Shown here in pieces: positions 30,978 through 41,929 of a stretch of DNA of 64,000 nt. Origin of the DNA: Eledone cirrhosa (taxonomy: Eukaryota > Mollusca > Cephalopoda > Octopoda > Eledonidae); contig OZ024742.1 in the NCBI GenBank assembly GCA_964016885.1, forward strand, positions 14,733,622 through 14,797,621. The letters are read 5' to 3'. The first letter of the stretch is position 1. Every line of letters begins with the position of its first letter. A program made the translations under genes and the position numbers. Under the pieces are notes generated by a model. That model searched no databases and had not been told where the DNA came from. It worked only from the letters and a program-made list of their open reading frames with translations.

Positions 30978-32683
30978 ACCACAGCAACATCGGCGGCGGC
31001 AGTAGTCGTAGTACCTGCAGCAACAACAAAACTAACAGTAGCTCTGACGACAACAACAACAACAACAGCAGCAAAGAAAAACCAATCTCGTTTGCAGGTA
31101 TCGCAAAGAACCTGGAAACCATCCTCATAACAAATGAGGAATTACAGGAAGCGAAGAAGATGGTGACGAAAGCCGGACACCGAGCAATCTGCAAGGCAGC
31201 CGAAAATTTTTTCGAAACCCAACAGCACTGTACGGTTACGTACCGTACAGTAAGCACAAAATCCCGTAGGGTTGAAAGAGCCACAGAGGCTCAAATACAA
31301 AAAGCCTTAGGATCTGTGTGGCAGCGGAAAACGCATATCACCCAAGGCAAGAAATATGCCACCGTAGACGTGCTTTTTGCCACACCCCAGGAGGCAAAGG
31401 CTCAATCCTTAGTGACCATAAGGAGCGAGGAAATGGTGTTGGTGCCCTCCTACTGCGGGCAAAAAATTGTGTGGGTCAAACTGAATCACGCCCCCCCCCC
31501 GGGATGGCCCCTTCTTGGCTGGCCGCGTCTGTCCTCGTCGGAATCGAGAACAAAACAACTGTACTGCAAGTACAGAAAAAAGTAAAAGAAGATTGGGTCG
31601 GCACCTCCATTGAGATGTTAATCCAAACCAACCAGGAGTGCATCGAAGCTATCCCGGATGTGATAGACTTCGATAACGGCACTCAACTGCCCATAAGTGT
31701 TGAGGGCAAACGCCCGAAATGCTTTCGCTGTGGATTGAAGACTCACCTCAGGGCCTTCTGCAACGAGAAGACCCTGAGAAAGGAGAAAACCCCCCTCCTT
31801 CCGAAACCGGCTCCACGGCTACCAGCAACAGGACAAGCGGCAACCATGAACGATAGGTCCGTGGCACCCATACCCACGCCACGGAAATCAAGAACAGCAG
31901 CAGCAGTGGAAGTATTAACAACAACAACAGTAATACCAAATGCAGCTGCAACAGAGACTCCGCTGCAAACATCACCAACAACAACAAGTGAAAGAGTGGA
32001 GCTGGTACCCCTCCCCGACCTCACAGCATCAGACATGGAGTGTGAGGTGGGAGAGGGATGGCAAAAGGTCGAAAGAAGGCACAAACGCAGAAGCAGCGCA
32101 TCGTCGCCTTCGAAAAGGGAGGAAAGAAATGAAAAAAGGGTAAAGGCTACTGCAAAGAGACTCACAGCAGCAGCACCCACACTAGCACCACCATCACCAC
32201 CGGCGACAACCCAACCGCCAACAACAACAACACCTTCAACACCACCACCACAAGCACCAACATCGCAAACACAACAAAACACACACACCCTGCAACAACG
32301 ACAAGAAAATAGCAGAACCACACCCCACCCCCAGAAAAACAAATGCACGGCAATAAATACACACAACAATAAACTAATGACTTACATAATTGAACACAGA
32401 CATTTCACAGCACGACTACATAATACCAGCACCAATCAAAACGCCAACGAACATAAGACTGGTAAAAATAGCACAGAAACAATACACAAACATTAAAACG
32501 AAATTCCCCAACGCAGTTGGTGATTTCAGAGACCTAGGAGGGACTCTCAACCGTAGAGTATATTCGGACATACTCATAGAAGAGCCGACGACCAGCCGAA
32601 GGGACGATTCAACGGTCCCTTCACCAGACGATCAAGTGAAAAGGGATGGAGAAACCATCCTTCTTCTACGAAAAGTACGGTAA
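30569..32683 (+). pseudogene. ORF1 of L1/Tx1-like element, copy 2
   Basis: Starts MATKKNFHRS at 30,569 and remains open across the point where copy 1 is frameshifted, confirming the ancestral frame (KEKPISFAGIAKNLETILIT). It is broken at a C run of ten near 31,491-31,500, two bases longer than expected. It resumes in another frame (GMAPSWLAASVLVGIE) with the zinc knuckle CFRC-x4-H-x4-C, and breaks again near 32,395 where two bases (CA) are missing. The tail resumes to 32,683. The Asn/Ser-rich N-terminus is longer than in copy 1. Not functional. Confidence 0.9.
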
Positions 32684-33745
32684 GTGGTCTTTCCCATCTT
32701 TTCCACTCCATTTTAAACATGACCTCACTCAGAATAGGCAGCATAAATGCGCGTGGCTTGGGGTCGTCATGGAAGCAGGGTCACCTGCTCAACGACCTCA
32801 GGTCACTAAACATAGATGTAGTGGCCATCAGCGAGACCAGAATCTCCGAAGCACGGGCCTTCGGACCGATCCTCGGTGGCTACGATGTGTACGCATCTCC
32901 CAGCCGTCCTGGATCGGGGGATGGAGTTGCTGTGCTTTTTCGGAGAGGTTTGGATCTCGCCATACGGGCCATCTTCCTGGACCCAGAGGGTAAGTTGGTG
33001 GTGCTGGACGTGACCAGCGGAGACGGGCAAGCTTTCAGGCTAGTGGCCGTCTATACCCCTACAGGAGCAGGGCGGCCTGATTTCTTCCGGCGTCTGGAGA
33101 CCTTTCTTGGAACGTCCCGCTATTTAGTGTTAGTGGGCGACTGGAACGGGATCTTAGATGCACGCTGGGGCTGTGTGGGATTAGCGGTTAGGGGTGGAGG
33201 GTGCAAGAGCCTCACCAACCTGCTCAGGCGTTTTGAACTGTCTTACAGGTACCGATTGGATTTCCCGAATGTGCCAATGTGGACTTGGACAAATCGCATA
33301 GGGTCATCCAGATCATATCTAGATAGAGTATTTTGTAAGGAAATAGATAGGTCTAGCATAGGCTGTCCACAATTCAAGATAGTCAGCTACACGGACCACA
33401 AATTCGTGATCTGTGTGCTTGACTTAGATAGGCTTCATAGACGAGGACTCGGCTACTGGAAGCTAAACGCGTTTCTCAATAGAGAAAATAGAGCAGAGGG
33501 AGAACTAGTTAGAAAATTAGACGAGGCGCTTAGCAAAGGCATCGCGACCGACGTACTTGCGGCGAAATTGGCCCTTGACCAATTCTTCAATGCAAAGCAC
33601 GAAGGCTGCGTTGTCAGTGCTAGGGTGCGTGCTCAGACACGAGGGGACGAAAGCCGTTCAATGGGCCCGAGTGGCGGAGGCGCGTCGTGGCAACAAAGCC
33701 ACGATCCGATCTTTGGTCGACCACGACGGGCGCATGCTACTCGAT

Positions 33746-34281
33746 CCCGGGCAAATGTGTTAAGCTTTTCAGCGACACTTCGCTCAGCTGTTCGGGGGCA
33801 GCGGTGGGCCGGGTCGAGGGATGGACTTTAGTGTCTACCTCGACGGACTGCCGCGGCTCTCGGCCACTGAGGCGGAGTGTTGCGAAAAGCCGATAACAGC
33901 CGCTGAAGTACGGGAGGCAATGACTGGCTGCACAAGGGGTAAATCGCCTGGTTTGGATGGTCTGCCCTATGAACTTTACGTACATATGCCAGACTTGTTC
34001 GGATGCCTCTTGGCGGACGTCTACTGCAACTGGCAACAGAACGGGAGGAAAGTTCATAGGGCAGACCATCCAAACCAGGCGATTTACCCCTTGTGCAGTC
34101 AGACATTGCCTCCCGTACTTCAGCGGCTGTTATCGGCTTTTTGCAACACTCCGCCTCAGTGGCCGAGAGCCGCGGCCGTCATGTCGAGGTAGACACTAAA
34201 GTCCATCCCTCTATCCGGCCCGCCGCTACCCCCGAACAGCTGAGCGAAGTGTCGCTGAAAAGCTTCACACATGTTCCCGGG
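33746..34281. repeat. Inverted duplication inside copy 2
   Basis: 33,746-33,975 and 34,049-34,281 are reverse complements over about 230 bp with few mismatches, separated by about 73 bp. The right arm starts where the ORF2 frame is lost. The arms would fold into a long hairpin in RNA or single-stranded DNA. Confidence 0.9.
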
Positions 34282-34300
34282 TTTAATAATAATAATAATT

Positions 34301-34475
34301 GTTTCTACTTTAGGCGCAAGGCCAGCAATTACCCAGTGCATTACTGGTACTTTATTTTATCGACCCCGTAAGGATGAAAGGCAAAGTAAACCTCGGCGGG
34401 ATTTGAACTCAGACGTAACTATGCTGGAAAGCATAGCGTCCGACTCTCTAACGATACTGCCAATCCACCACCGCG
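34301..34475 (-). mobile_element. tRNA-derived SINE (family A)
   Basis: Full-length by its landmarks: GGATTTGAACTCAG (B box, reversed), CGACCCCGTAAGGATGAAAG, and GATACTGCCAATCCACCACC at the 5' end. It lies between two TTAATAATAATAAT runs, so the target was an ATT-type repeat. Confidence 0.88.
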
Positions 34476-34480
34476 ATTAA

Positions 34481-34663
34481 TAATAATAATGATTTCATTT
34501 ATTAGCCAATAGGGCTGACATGTAGCGGACAATACAAAGACAGGGACAGTGGGGGTTTACAATAAGGTCGAGTAAAAGTGCACAATGGCAAGACTAATTT
34601 AACAATGAAGATATAAAAATATAAAATAAACTATGCATAAATATGACAAAATAAATCATGACA
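34481..34663 (-). mobile_element. L1-like 3' UTR tail, inserted in copy 2
   Basis: On the minus strand it ends CTAATAAATGAAATC(ATT)n, the same terminal layout as the L1-like copies (TTAATAAAGAAATC(ATT)n), but the upstream 150 bp differ, so it is a related family. It joins copy 2 sequence at 34,664. Confidence 0.6.
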
Positions 34664-36619
34664 TCGTAGAGAGGGTAGTTAGGGAACCTGGCACGGGTGG
34701 GTCCTTGATCAATTTAGATCAGTCGAAAGTTTTCGATAGGGTCGACCATCGTTATCTGGCGGCAGTCCTGAGGGTGGCTGACTTTGGGCCCGTCTTCAGA
34801 GGCTGGATCGCTGCCATGCACAGCGACATCTGCTCTGTGGTGAGAGTGAACGGTCACCTTTCGGAACCGTTCAACATCATGCGCTCAGTCCGCCAAGGAT
34901 GTCCCCTCTCGTCCCTCTTGTACGTATTGACTCTCGAGCCATTACTGCACAAACTGGAGACGTTGACGGGGCCGCGCGAACTAGGATGTGGAAGATCCGT
35001 GTCAGCATATGCGGACGATGTCACCATAGTGGTGTCGAACGCCAAACACATCGAGGTGATCGGCACTACACTAAGAGAATATGAAGCGGTGACAGGAGCA
35101 ATGATCAACCAGGAAAAGTCGGTGGGCCTGCAGCTCGGCACCTGGAGAGGCAGGTCTATGCTGTCCAACAACGTCGTCGGGCGCTGGACGGATGGACCGG
35201 TTAAATTGCTAGGGGCCTGGTTCGGTCCGGACCTGCAGACGGACAAAAACTGGGACGAGGTGACGAGCAGGGTGTCTTCTCTCACCCAGAAATGGGCAGA
35301 GAGGAAGCTATCCCTAAAAGTTCGAGCGGAGGTGGCGAATGCGTACATCGCGTCCGTCATCTACTACCGCCTGACCGTCGTACCTTGTCCTAAGCCTCGC
35401 CTGACTGTGCTGGAGCGTTTGCTCTTTCGTTTTTTGTGGAAGGGACGCGCTCCGATGGTCAGGCGGTCCATCTGCTGTCAACACCCGCTACGTGGAGGGC
35501 TGGGCATGCCGTGACTGATGATGCGCAGACACGCGCTCAGGCTACGACATCTCCACCTCTTCCTCGACGGTGATTAGGTGTGGTCGCCGTTTGCTAGACG
35601 CATCTTTCCCCAGCTCGTCTCCTTGGCGGAGCTGCAGTCCTGGGTCAAGCGAAGACCGAGAGGGAGTGCTTGGAGACTGGAATGTCTTCAGGCCCTCACA
35701 ACCCTCAACCAGTCGGGCAATGTGATTGGTGGAAACACCACCTTGGCGTTCTATGGAGGATTAGTGGAAGAGCGACGACGTACTTGGGGAAACTCTAGGC
35801 GTCGACGAAAATCAACTAGCCAATCTCTTCGGAAGAATTTCGGGCCGGGGCCTATGGACAACTTCCAGAAATCCCTGGCCTGACAGTGCTACCGCGGAGC
35901 TTTGCCAGTTCGGGATAAACTCTACAGGCATGGAAGTGCTGTCCGCCGGGCATATCCGAGATGCACACAGAGCGACGAAACCATCCTGCACGCACTTGTC
36001 CAGTGTCCGAGCATTGCTGACTTGTGGGTTTATGTCGAACACCTGCTGTCGCGTGTGGGACGGATCCGGCTATCAGCTGAGTCCATCGTGAGGATTGCCC
36101 CGCCCTCTTCCTTTATCCGGGAAGGGCAGGCAGTTTTTATCTGTCTGGTGGCCATGGCGAAAGGGATAGTATGTTGGACGCGTCTGAAAGGGCTGAAGAT
36201 GAGCACTTACCTCTTCGGTGATGCCCTGATTAACTTTTTCAAATTTCATTTGAAAAGGAAAATCAGGGTAGAGAGGGAAGTGCTCTCTTCCCAGCTTTTT
36301 GTTAAAAGATGGGTGAGAGAGGCAAGAATAGCCCGAGTATGTGCCTGTAAATTGAAGGTGGAAAACTGGGAGAGGGCACTTGCCCTGGTGGTCAGGTTCA
36401 CCGTGGCTTTTTTTAATGGGCTTTCTCCACGATGGCCCTCGGAAGTCTCCCCCTATTGGGGAATTTTTCATTGTTCCTTTTTTGTTACATCCTCTGTTTT
36501 TGTTTTTTTAAACACGCAGAAATGCCTATTTATACCGTCCTGTATTGTCCTGTACTGTCCTTAATGTCTTACTTTGTGTAAACCCTTTTGGTTAATAAAG
36601 AAAGCATTATTATTGTTAT

Positions 36620-37075
36620 TTTGCTAAACTGCTATATTTAGCTTTTGTTGATCTAGAAAAGGCCTTTGACAGTACCTCACTCTATTATCTGGTGGCCCTT
36701 AAGGAAATTAGGCATAGAAGAATGACTTGTTACAGCAGTGTAAGGCATTTACAGAGGAGCTGTCAGTAAAGTGAGAGTAGGAAATGAGTTTAGTGAGGAA
36801 TTCAAGTTACATGTAGGAGTTCATCCAGGTTGGGTAGCCCACTACCATTGATTATAGTTCTCCAGGCCATAACAGAGGAGTTTAAACATGGCTGCCCTTG
36901 AGAACTTCTCTCTGCAGATGATTAGGGACTTACAGCTGAATCCATAAAAGAACTAGAATAAGTTCCGACTATGGAAACAGAATTTGGTGTCAAAAGGTCT
37001 GAGAGTAAACTTAGCCAAAACTAAAGTGCTAGTAAGTAGAAGAGAAGATAGGACTTATTCCAACTCCCCCTGTTT
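36620..37075 (+). pseudogene. RTE-type RT relic
   Basis: Recognisable stretches: FVDLEKAFDST (motif A, about 36,644), WWPLRKLGIEE-like, and LQAITEEFKHGCP (about 36,862-36,900) followed by a decayed YADD region (TCTGCAGATGATTAGG). Numerous frameshifts and stops. Ends near 37,075 before (TA)n. Confidence 0.7.
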
Positions 37076-37130
37076 ATTCCACCTCACCCACTATTATTTG
37101 GGAGCTCAGAGTATATATATATATATATAT

Positions 37131-37320
37131 AACGAAGGAGTTGTGGTACGGAACCAGATGGACCATAATGCACCAGAGTACTCAATACTTAGGGTAGTAG
37201 AGTGGGTAATAGGAAAATGTATGACCCCGACGGCAGAGCTAAATCCGTCAACGGCTATTTCAGTCCAGAAATAGCCATCAAAATGGCTTGAGCTCTGCCA
37301 TCGGGGTCATACATTTTCAT
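37131..37320 (+). repeat. TA-flanked hairpin element, copy 2
   Basis: The unit AACGAAGGAGTTGTGGTACG ... GTACTCAATACTTAGGG is followed by a hairpin with 28-base arms 37,213-37,240 and 37,291-37,318 (one mismatch), ending ATTTTC. (TA)n stands on both sides (37,112-37,130 and 37,320-37,329). Confidence 0.85.
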
Positions 37321-37334
37321 ATATATATACGAGG

Positions 37335-38076
37335 TGTGTCAGAAAAGTTCCAGGACTGATGTCACAAAAGATTTATTTCAAACCCAAACTTCACACTAAG
37401 AGTTTTCACCTTCAAAGTAAACCCCCCGGAGTATGTAACTGTAATCTTAAACGAACTAAGGGAGAAATTAGGAATAAGAGGGATCAGATGTTGTTTACTC
37501 GAGAGAAGACTACGTTGGTACGGTCACGTGATGCGCATGAAAGACGACAGCTGTATAAAAAAGTGCAGGGCGATAAAAATAGACGGTAGCCACGGAGTAG
37601 GCAGACCCAGAAAAACCTGGGACGACTTGATACATTCCGACCTCACACACTTACACCTCTCCAAGACAATGTCACTGGACCGAGATCTTTGGCGCTACAC
37701 AGTAATACAGAAGACCCGCCTTACCGAAGTAGGCACCTCTAACAAAAATATCCCCCCGTCCCACTACCCCCACCCCATCCACACCACCCCTTTCAATGTA
37801 AAGTTATGTTGGTACCACAACATCCAGTCCGATACAAATGAGGTCGTGTAGGTGTCCCGACAAAAAAAAAAAATACACAGTCCACGCTGTAATGTGGCCG
37901 TGTAGGTAACACGGTAAAAACCTCCAGTCCAAACTGTAAACATGGTTGGTGTTAGGAAGGGCATCCAGCCGTAGAAAACCTGCCAGACAGTCCTATACGA
38001 GCAAGGCAACCAATCTTGCCTCAAGTGGGAAAATTCCCGTCCAAACCCATGCTAACGTGGAAGATGGACGTTAAAC

Positions 38077-38119
<43 letters not shown>

Positions 38120-38887
38120 AGCTCTCTGCAGCGATCAAACTTTTTTCTTCAGAATTTTATATACATGTCCTCTGTTTCAGGTCGTCAAGCAATGAGCACA
38201 GAGCAACGAACGGTTGGGGAAAACTCCGTCAGAAGCACTGGGATTGCTGCAAGTGTATGGAGCTGAGACGATGCCACGCTCACGTGTTTTTGTGTGGTGC
38301 AAGAGGTTTAAAGAAGGACGCGAGGACGTGGAAGATGACCCCAGGAGTGGAAGGCCCACAACAACCAGGACTGAGGTCAACGTTGAGCGCGTCAGGCAGA
38401 TGGTGCGTAGCGATCGTCGGCTGACTGTTTGACTGATGGCAAATGAGCTGGGCATGAATCGGGACAGCGTCTGGAAGATTCTCACTGCAGATTTGGACAT
38501 GCGGAAAGTCTGCGTGAAGATGGTGCCAAAACTGCTGAACCATGACCAGAAGGGTCGACGCATGCAAGTGTGCCAGGACATCCTCGAGCGTCTTGAAACC
38601 GAACCAGACTTGCTAGGGACAGTCATCACCGGTGATGAGTCATGGATCTTCGAGTACGCCCGGAAGGGACCCGTTTTGAAGACGTGGACGACATCAAAAA
38701 GGCCCTGACGACGGAACTGCGGAGGATCCCGGAAGAACCTTTCCAGGAGTGCATTCAAGCGGGGAAGAAAAGGATGAAAAAGTGCATTAGACTCTAGGGG
38801 GGTTACTTTGAAGGAGAAAACTGTTAGTGTGAAGTTTGGGTTTGAAATAAATCTTTTCTGGCATCAGTCCTGGAACTTTTCTGACAC

Positions 38888-38888
<1 letters not shown>
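37335..38888 (+). mobile_element. Composite mariner-like element with long inverted ends
   Basis: 37,335-37,427 is the reverse complement of 38,797-38,888 with only a few mismatches; the outermost 27 bases (TGTGTCAGAAAAGTTCCAGG onward) are perfect. Between them lie an RTE LINE 3' end (37,441-38,117) and the internally deleted mariner (38,118-38,797). It may be a mariner whose 5' UTR received an RTE insertion, or a two-ended composite. The transposase lacks two catalytic Asp. TA repeats flank both sides. Confidence 0.75.
37441..38117 (+). pseudogene. RTE-type LINE 3' end inside the mariner
   Basis: The coding remnant reads LRGEIRNKRDQMLFTREKTT in shifted frame, then MRMKDDSCIKKCRAIKIDGS, GVGRPRKTWDDLIHSDLTHL and LDRDLWRYTVIQKTRL (37,531-37,725), the C-terminus of the RTE protein, nearly identical to 47,553-47,800 (minus). 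The 3' UTR with GTTAGGAAGGGCATCCAGCC follows, ending in 13 GAT/ATG triplets (38,078-38,116). Confidence 0.85.

Positions 38889-38889
<1 letters not shown>
38118..38889 (+). mobile_element. Mariner element with internal deletion (copy B)
   Basis: Matches 183-956. Here the G run is one base shorter, so the frame from TTG 38,214 ([20 protein letters not shown]) to the TGA at 38,430 is uninterrupted, showing the ancestral reading. The TGA after RSDRRLTV and the loss of the second and third catalytic Asp are shared with copy A and so predate the duplication. Confidence 0.85.
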
Positions 38890-38972
<83 letters not shown>

Positions 38973-39002
38973 TATAGATATATATATATATAGAGAGAGA
39001 TA
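38889..39002. repeat. (TA)n microsatellite
   Basis: About 80 bp of TA, then TAGATA and GAGAGA variants. In copy A the same place has only a short TA run (957-1,000). Confidence 0.95.
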
Positions 39003-39462
39003 TATTGGATATAGATATATAAATACGGCTCCTTAATTGTAGAGCTAACTCTGTTGAAAGGAATCGACTGCTGTTTCTAGTTGTCGATAACCCTATTCAC
39101 GCCACTGAGACGAAGCTACTATGATGTGTAAATACAACACGTGGTAATAGCCAGCTGAAGATTTGAACTTGTAGTGTAAACATGGATTGTTGGAAATTTT
39201 CTTCCTTGTTGAAAATCCAAAATATCCACTTCCGTGGTTTACCATCTGATTAATTGGTGAAATATATTTCTTTAATGGAATATATAGAGGGAAGATTAAT
39301 CATATTATAAGATATCTATTTTTGAAGTTCTAGTCAACTTTATTTAGTTACCTACCTAGCTATGTGTGGTCACACACTTGTAAAATTTATCTCCTGTGAT
39401 TATTCATGGTTATATATATGTTAATCAATTTCTAGTTATTATATATATATATGTGTGTGTGA

Positions 39463-39651
39463 AAAGAGTCAGGACCCCGACAGTTGTGCTCCGGCCGTTT
39501 CGACAGCTAGATCCGAACTAACCCAGCTGGGTTAGTTTAGATCTAGCTCAGCCGTCGGGGTCCTGACTCTTTGCCTACTACCCACTCTACTTTAAGTATC
39601 GAGTACTCTGGTGCGTGATAGTCCACCAGGTTCCTTACCACACTTTCTTTG

Positions 39652-39655
<4 letters not shown>
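39463..39655 (-). repeat. TA-flanked hairpin element, copy 3
   Basis: Duplication partner of 1,464-1,655: outer arms 39,463-39,481 and 39,554-39,572, the same inner palindrome, followed by (TA)n that is interrupted at about 39,702 by 200 bp of sequence absent from copy A. Confidence 0.8.
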
Positions 39656-39701
<46 letters not shown>

Positions 39702-39705
<4 letters not shown>

Positions 39706-39903
39706 GAGAGGTATAGAGATTGTTTTAGCGAGAAGCTAACAGCACTCTATAACATATATGCGACTATAACGTCAAGATGGGAAAAGTAGTTAACGTAAGA
39801 TTTAGGAAAGATAATTCAAACTCATCTCAAAAGAGAATCAGGATACAAATTCATCCACAGAATTTAGTGCAATCCAGGGAAAAATCAATAGACCTTTAAC
39901 TCA
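39702..39903. other. 200-bp segment between TA arrays, only in copy B
   Basis: Unrecognised; starts ATGAGAGGTATAGAG and ends CCTTTAACTCATGA. TA arrays flank it on both sides. Copy A has continuous TA here, so it was either inserted into copy B's TA array or lost from copy A. Confidence 0.5.
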
Positions 39904-39991
<88 letters not shown>

Positions 39992-39998
39992 TTATATA

Positions 39999-41292
39999 CA
40001 GGGTGTGGACGATATTTGTTCGCAATTTTCAACTGCTAATTTTATGCAAATTATTTTTACTTCCGTTGTCACTCTTGTCTTCATAAAAACAGTGACTATA
40101 TTTCCATTATTTATTTTCAGAATAATTGATTATGAATAATTTTGAACCTCCAAATTTGTGGAAGAGACACGGAGTTCTTCTTGGAATCCGTGCCGGGAAG
40201 ACAAATAAAGAAATTTCAGACTTTCTCAGTGTCAGCAGGAGAATGGTGGAAAAGGTCAGAAGGGAATTGGAAGATTCAGGATTCGACTACGAAGCAACAT
40301 CAGAGAGGAAAACACATGATCAACGATCTGACGCCTTCAGAACGCCTGAGTTCGTTGCTGAAGTTCAGGATATCATCAACAATGAACCTAGCAAGTCGAT
40401 GCATGCCATTGCAAGGAAGAAAAACATGGATGAAAAGCTCATTAGGCTGGTTGTACATGAAGACATTCGCTACGTTTCATACAAGATGAGGAAAAGACAA
40501 TTTCTTTCAAAGGCGATGCAAGAAAAGCGACTGAAGCACGTAAAGAAGCTGATAAACAAGTTGAAACACCCACTGGAGCCAGACATGCTGTTATTTTTCT
40601 CCGACGAGAAAAACTTCTGCCAAGACCAGATGATCAACTCCCAGATCAACAGGTGGCTCGCTGTCTCATCCAAAGACGTGCCCAGAGTCATGCAGACAAA
40701 GTTTCCAGCGACAACATTGGTCTTAGTTGTCGTCAGCAGTCAAGGTGACGTCATGCCACCTCACTTCTTCCCTGAGGGCCTCTAGCTGAACACCGATGGC
40801 TACATCCGCGTTCTGAGCGAGGTAGTAAAGCCCTGGATCGACCAGTTAGCTCCAGGTAGGCCGTACGTGTGGCAGCAAGGCTCAGCGCCCTGCCATACCA
40901 GCCGAAAGAACCCAAGCCTGGCTGTCAGAGAACTTTGTTGACCACACTTCACCTGACGTCTGGCCTCCCAGCTCGCCTGACTGCAACTCCCTCGACTTCT
41001 TTGTGTGGGGCGCAGTGGAACAAGACACCAACAGACCTAGCTGCAATACGAAAGACGATCTGAAGGCCAGGATCACAATTGCCTTTAGGGGCCTAAGTCG
41101 GGGGACAGTGACAAAGGCCTGTAGCCGGATCCGAGGCCGTCATCAAAGCCAATGGCGGGTTTATCGAGTGAGATCGAAAGAACAAGTGATGAAGACAAAC
41201 TGATCCAAATTTGATAAATATATCTTAAAAATAAAACTACTGTGTTACTTTTTCCTAGTTACTGTTTCTTGCGAACAAATATCGTCTGCACC

Positions 41293-41295
<3 letters not shown>
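39999..41295 (+). mobile_element. Mariner-like element with TIRs (copy B)
   Basis: Same TIRs and length (1,297 bp) as 1,796-3,091, again inside TA repeats. Confidence 0.9.
40132..41200 (+). pseudogene. Mariner-like transposase (broken), copy B
   Basis: ATG 40,132. The frame reads cleanly through the first Asp (FFSDEKNFCQDQMI), where copy A is broken, to a TAG at 40,783-40,785 (AAG to TAG). The second catalytic Asp is replaced by Gly (codon GGC at 40,879-40,881). The one-base insertion near 40,913 is shared with copy A; the third Asp (CNSLDFFVWG) is present out of frame. The two duplicates thus carry different private lesions. Confidence 0.88.
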
Positions 41296-41347
<52 letters not shown>

Positions 41348-41446
41348 AATGAAGTAATTCCGTCGGAAAAGTCCAGGAGAAAAGAGTGCTCTATGTAGGT
41401 AACAGAGCTTAATAGTTATGTAATAAACAACACAAGGCAATTATTC

Positions 41447-41500
41447 CATTTACCAGTGGTTTCTTAAAAGCAAAAAGTTTTGCTTTCAATCATCAGTATA
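41447..41500 (-). ncRNA. Hammerhead-like motif, copy B
   Basis: Same CTGATGA, stem II hairpin, GAAA and ACC/GGT as copy A, but the base before CTGATGA is A instead of T, which removes the first stem I pair. It is probably weaker or inactive. Confidence 0.4.
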
Positions 41501-41555
41501 TATATATATAATGACTGTTACATATAGTATCATTTATCATATTTTCTTCTTACAG

Positions 41556-41598
41556 GAGTAGCACACTAATTTTAGGGCGCCAACCTACTTGCTGTCAG
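41556..41598 (+). other. Exon-like 43-base segment (copy B)
   Basis: The acceptor (TTCTTACAG) and donor (GTAAAA) are kept. One internal A-to-T change makes a TAG in one frame; the frame reading SSTLILGRQPTCCQ is open. Confidence 0.25.
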
Positions 41599-41658
41599 GT
41601 AAAATAATAAAACATTTTGTTTTCTGTGTCTTCTGCTTTGGGTTTCATCCATCTCAAT

Positions 41659-41731
<73 letters not shown>

Positions 41732-41929
41732 CTTTAGTATGGTGTCTAAAGTAACACAATATCAAACCTCTACCAATTCTACCAAGACAACATACTAGTA
41801 AAACACAACAATGTACTGTTACAATAATTTTATTTATATACCTTCCAAATTATAAATGTTATTGATCGTAGTTTTTGTTGTTGCTGTCACATGTTATAAG
41901 CAAATTTTTGTTTGAGGTGAAACTGGACC

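Larger units (their letters stand above)
32719..36350 (+). pseudogene. ORF2 of L1/Tx1-like element, copy 2
   Basis: The endonuclease part (32,719-33,470) is nearly intact, with ISETR, GDWN, SYLDR and YTDH present. After YWKLNAF about 50 residues are deleted, then a frameshift near 33,632. The RT N-terminal part reads to NWQQNGR (34,048), where an inverted duplication, a SINE and a LINE tail occupy 34,049-34,663. RT resumes at about 34,664 (ERVVREPGTGGSLINLDQSK) with YADD near 35,008-35,019. TGA at 35,512, TAG near 35,575, a five-base loss near 35,765 and TGA at 35,881 follow. The zinc region has a Tyr change (AYPRCTQ instead of ACPRCAQ). Dead. Confidence 0.92.
30352..36604 (+). mobile_element. 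L1/Tx1-like non-LTR retrotransposon, copy 2 (dead)
   Basis: Same 5' UTR, ORF1, ORF2 and 3' UTR as copy 1 but carrying many lesions: two ORF1 frameshifts, a deletion of about 150 bp in ORF2 (near 33,473), an inverted duplication, a SINE and a foreign LINE tail in the RT region, and several stops. The 3' end TTAATAAAGAAAGC is followed by a short degenerate ATT run (36,606-36,620). The full 5' end shows it was a full-length insertion. Confidence 0.92.
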
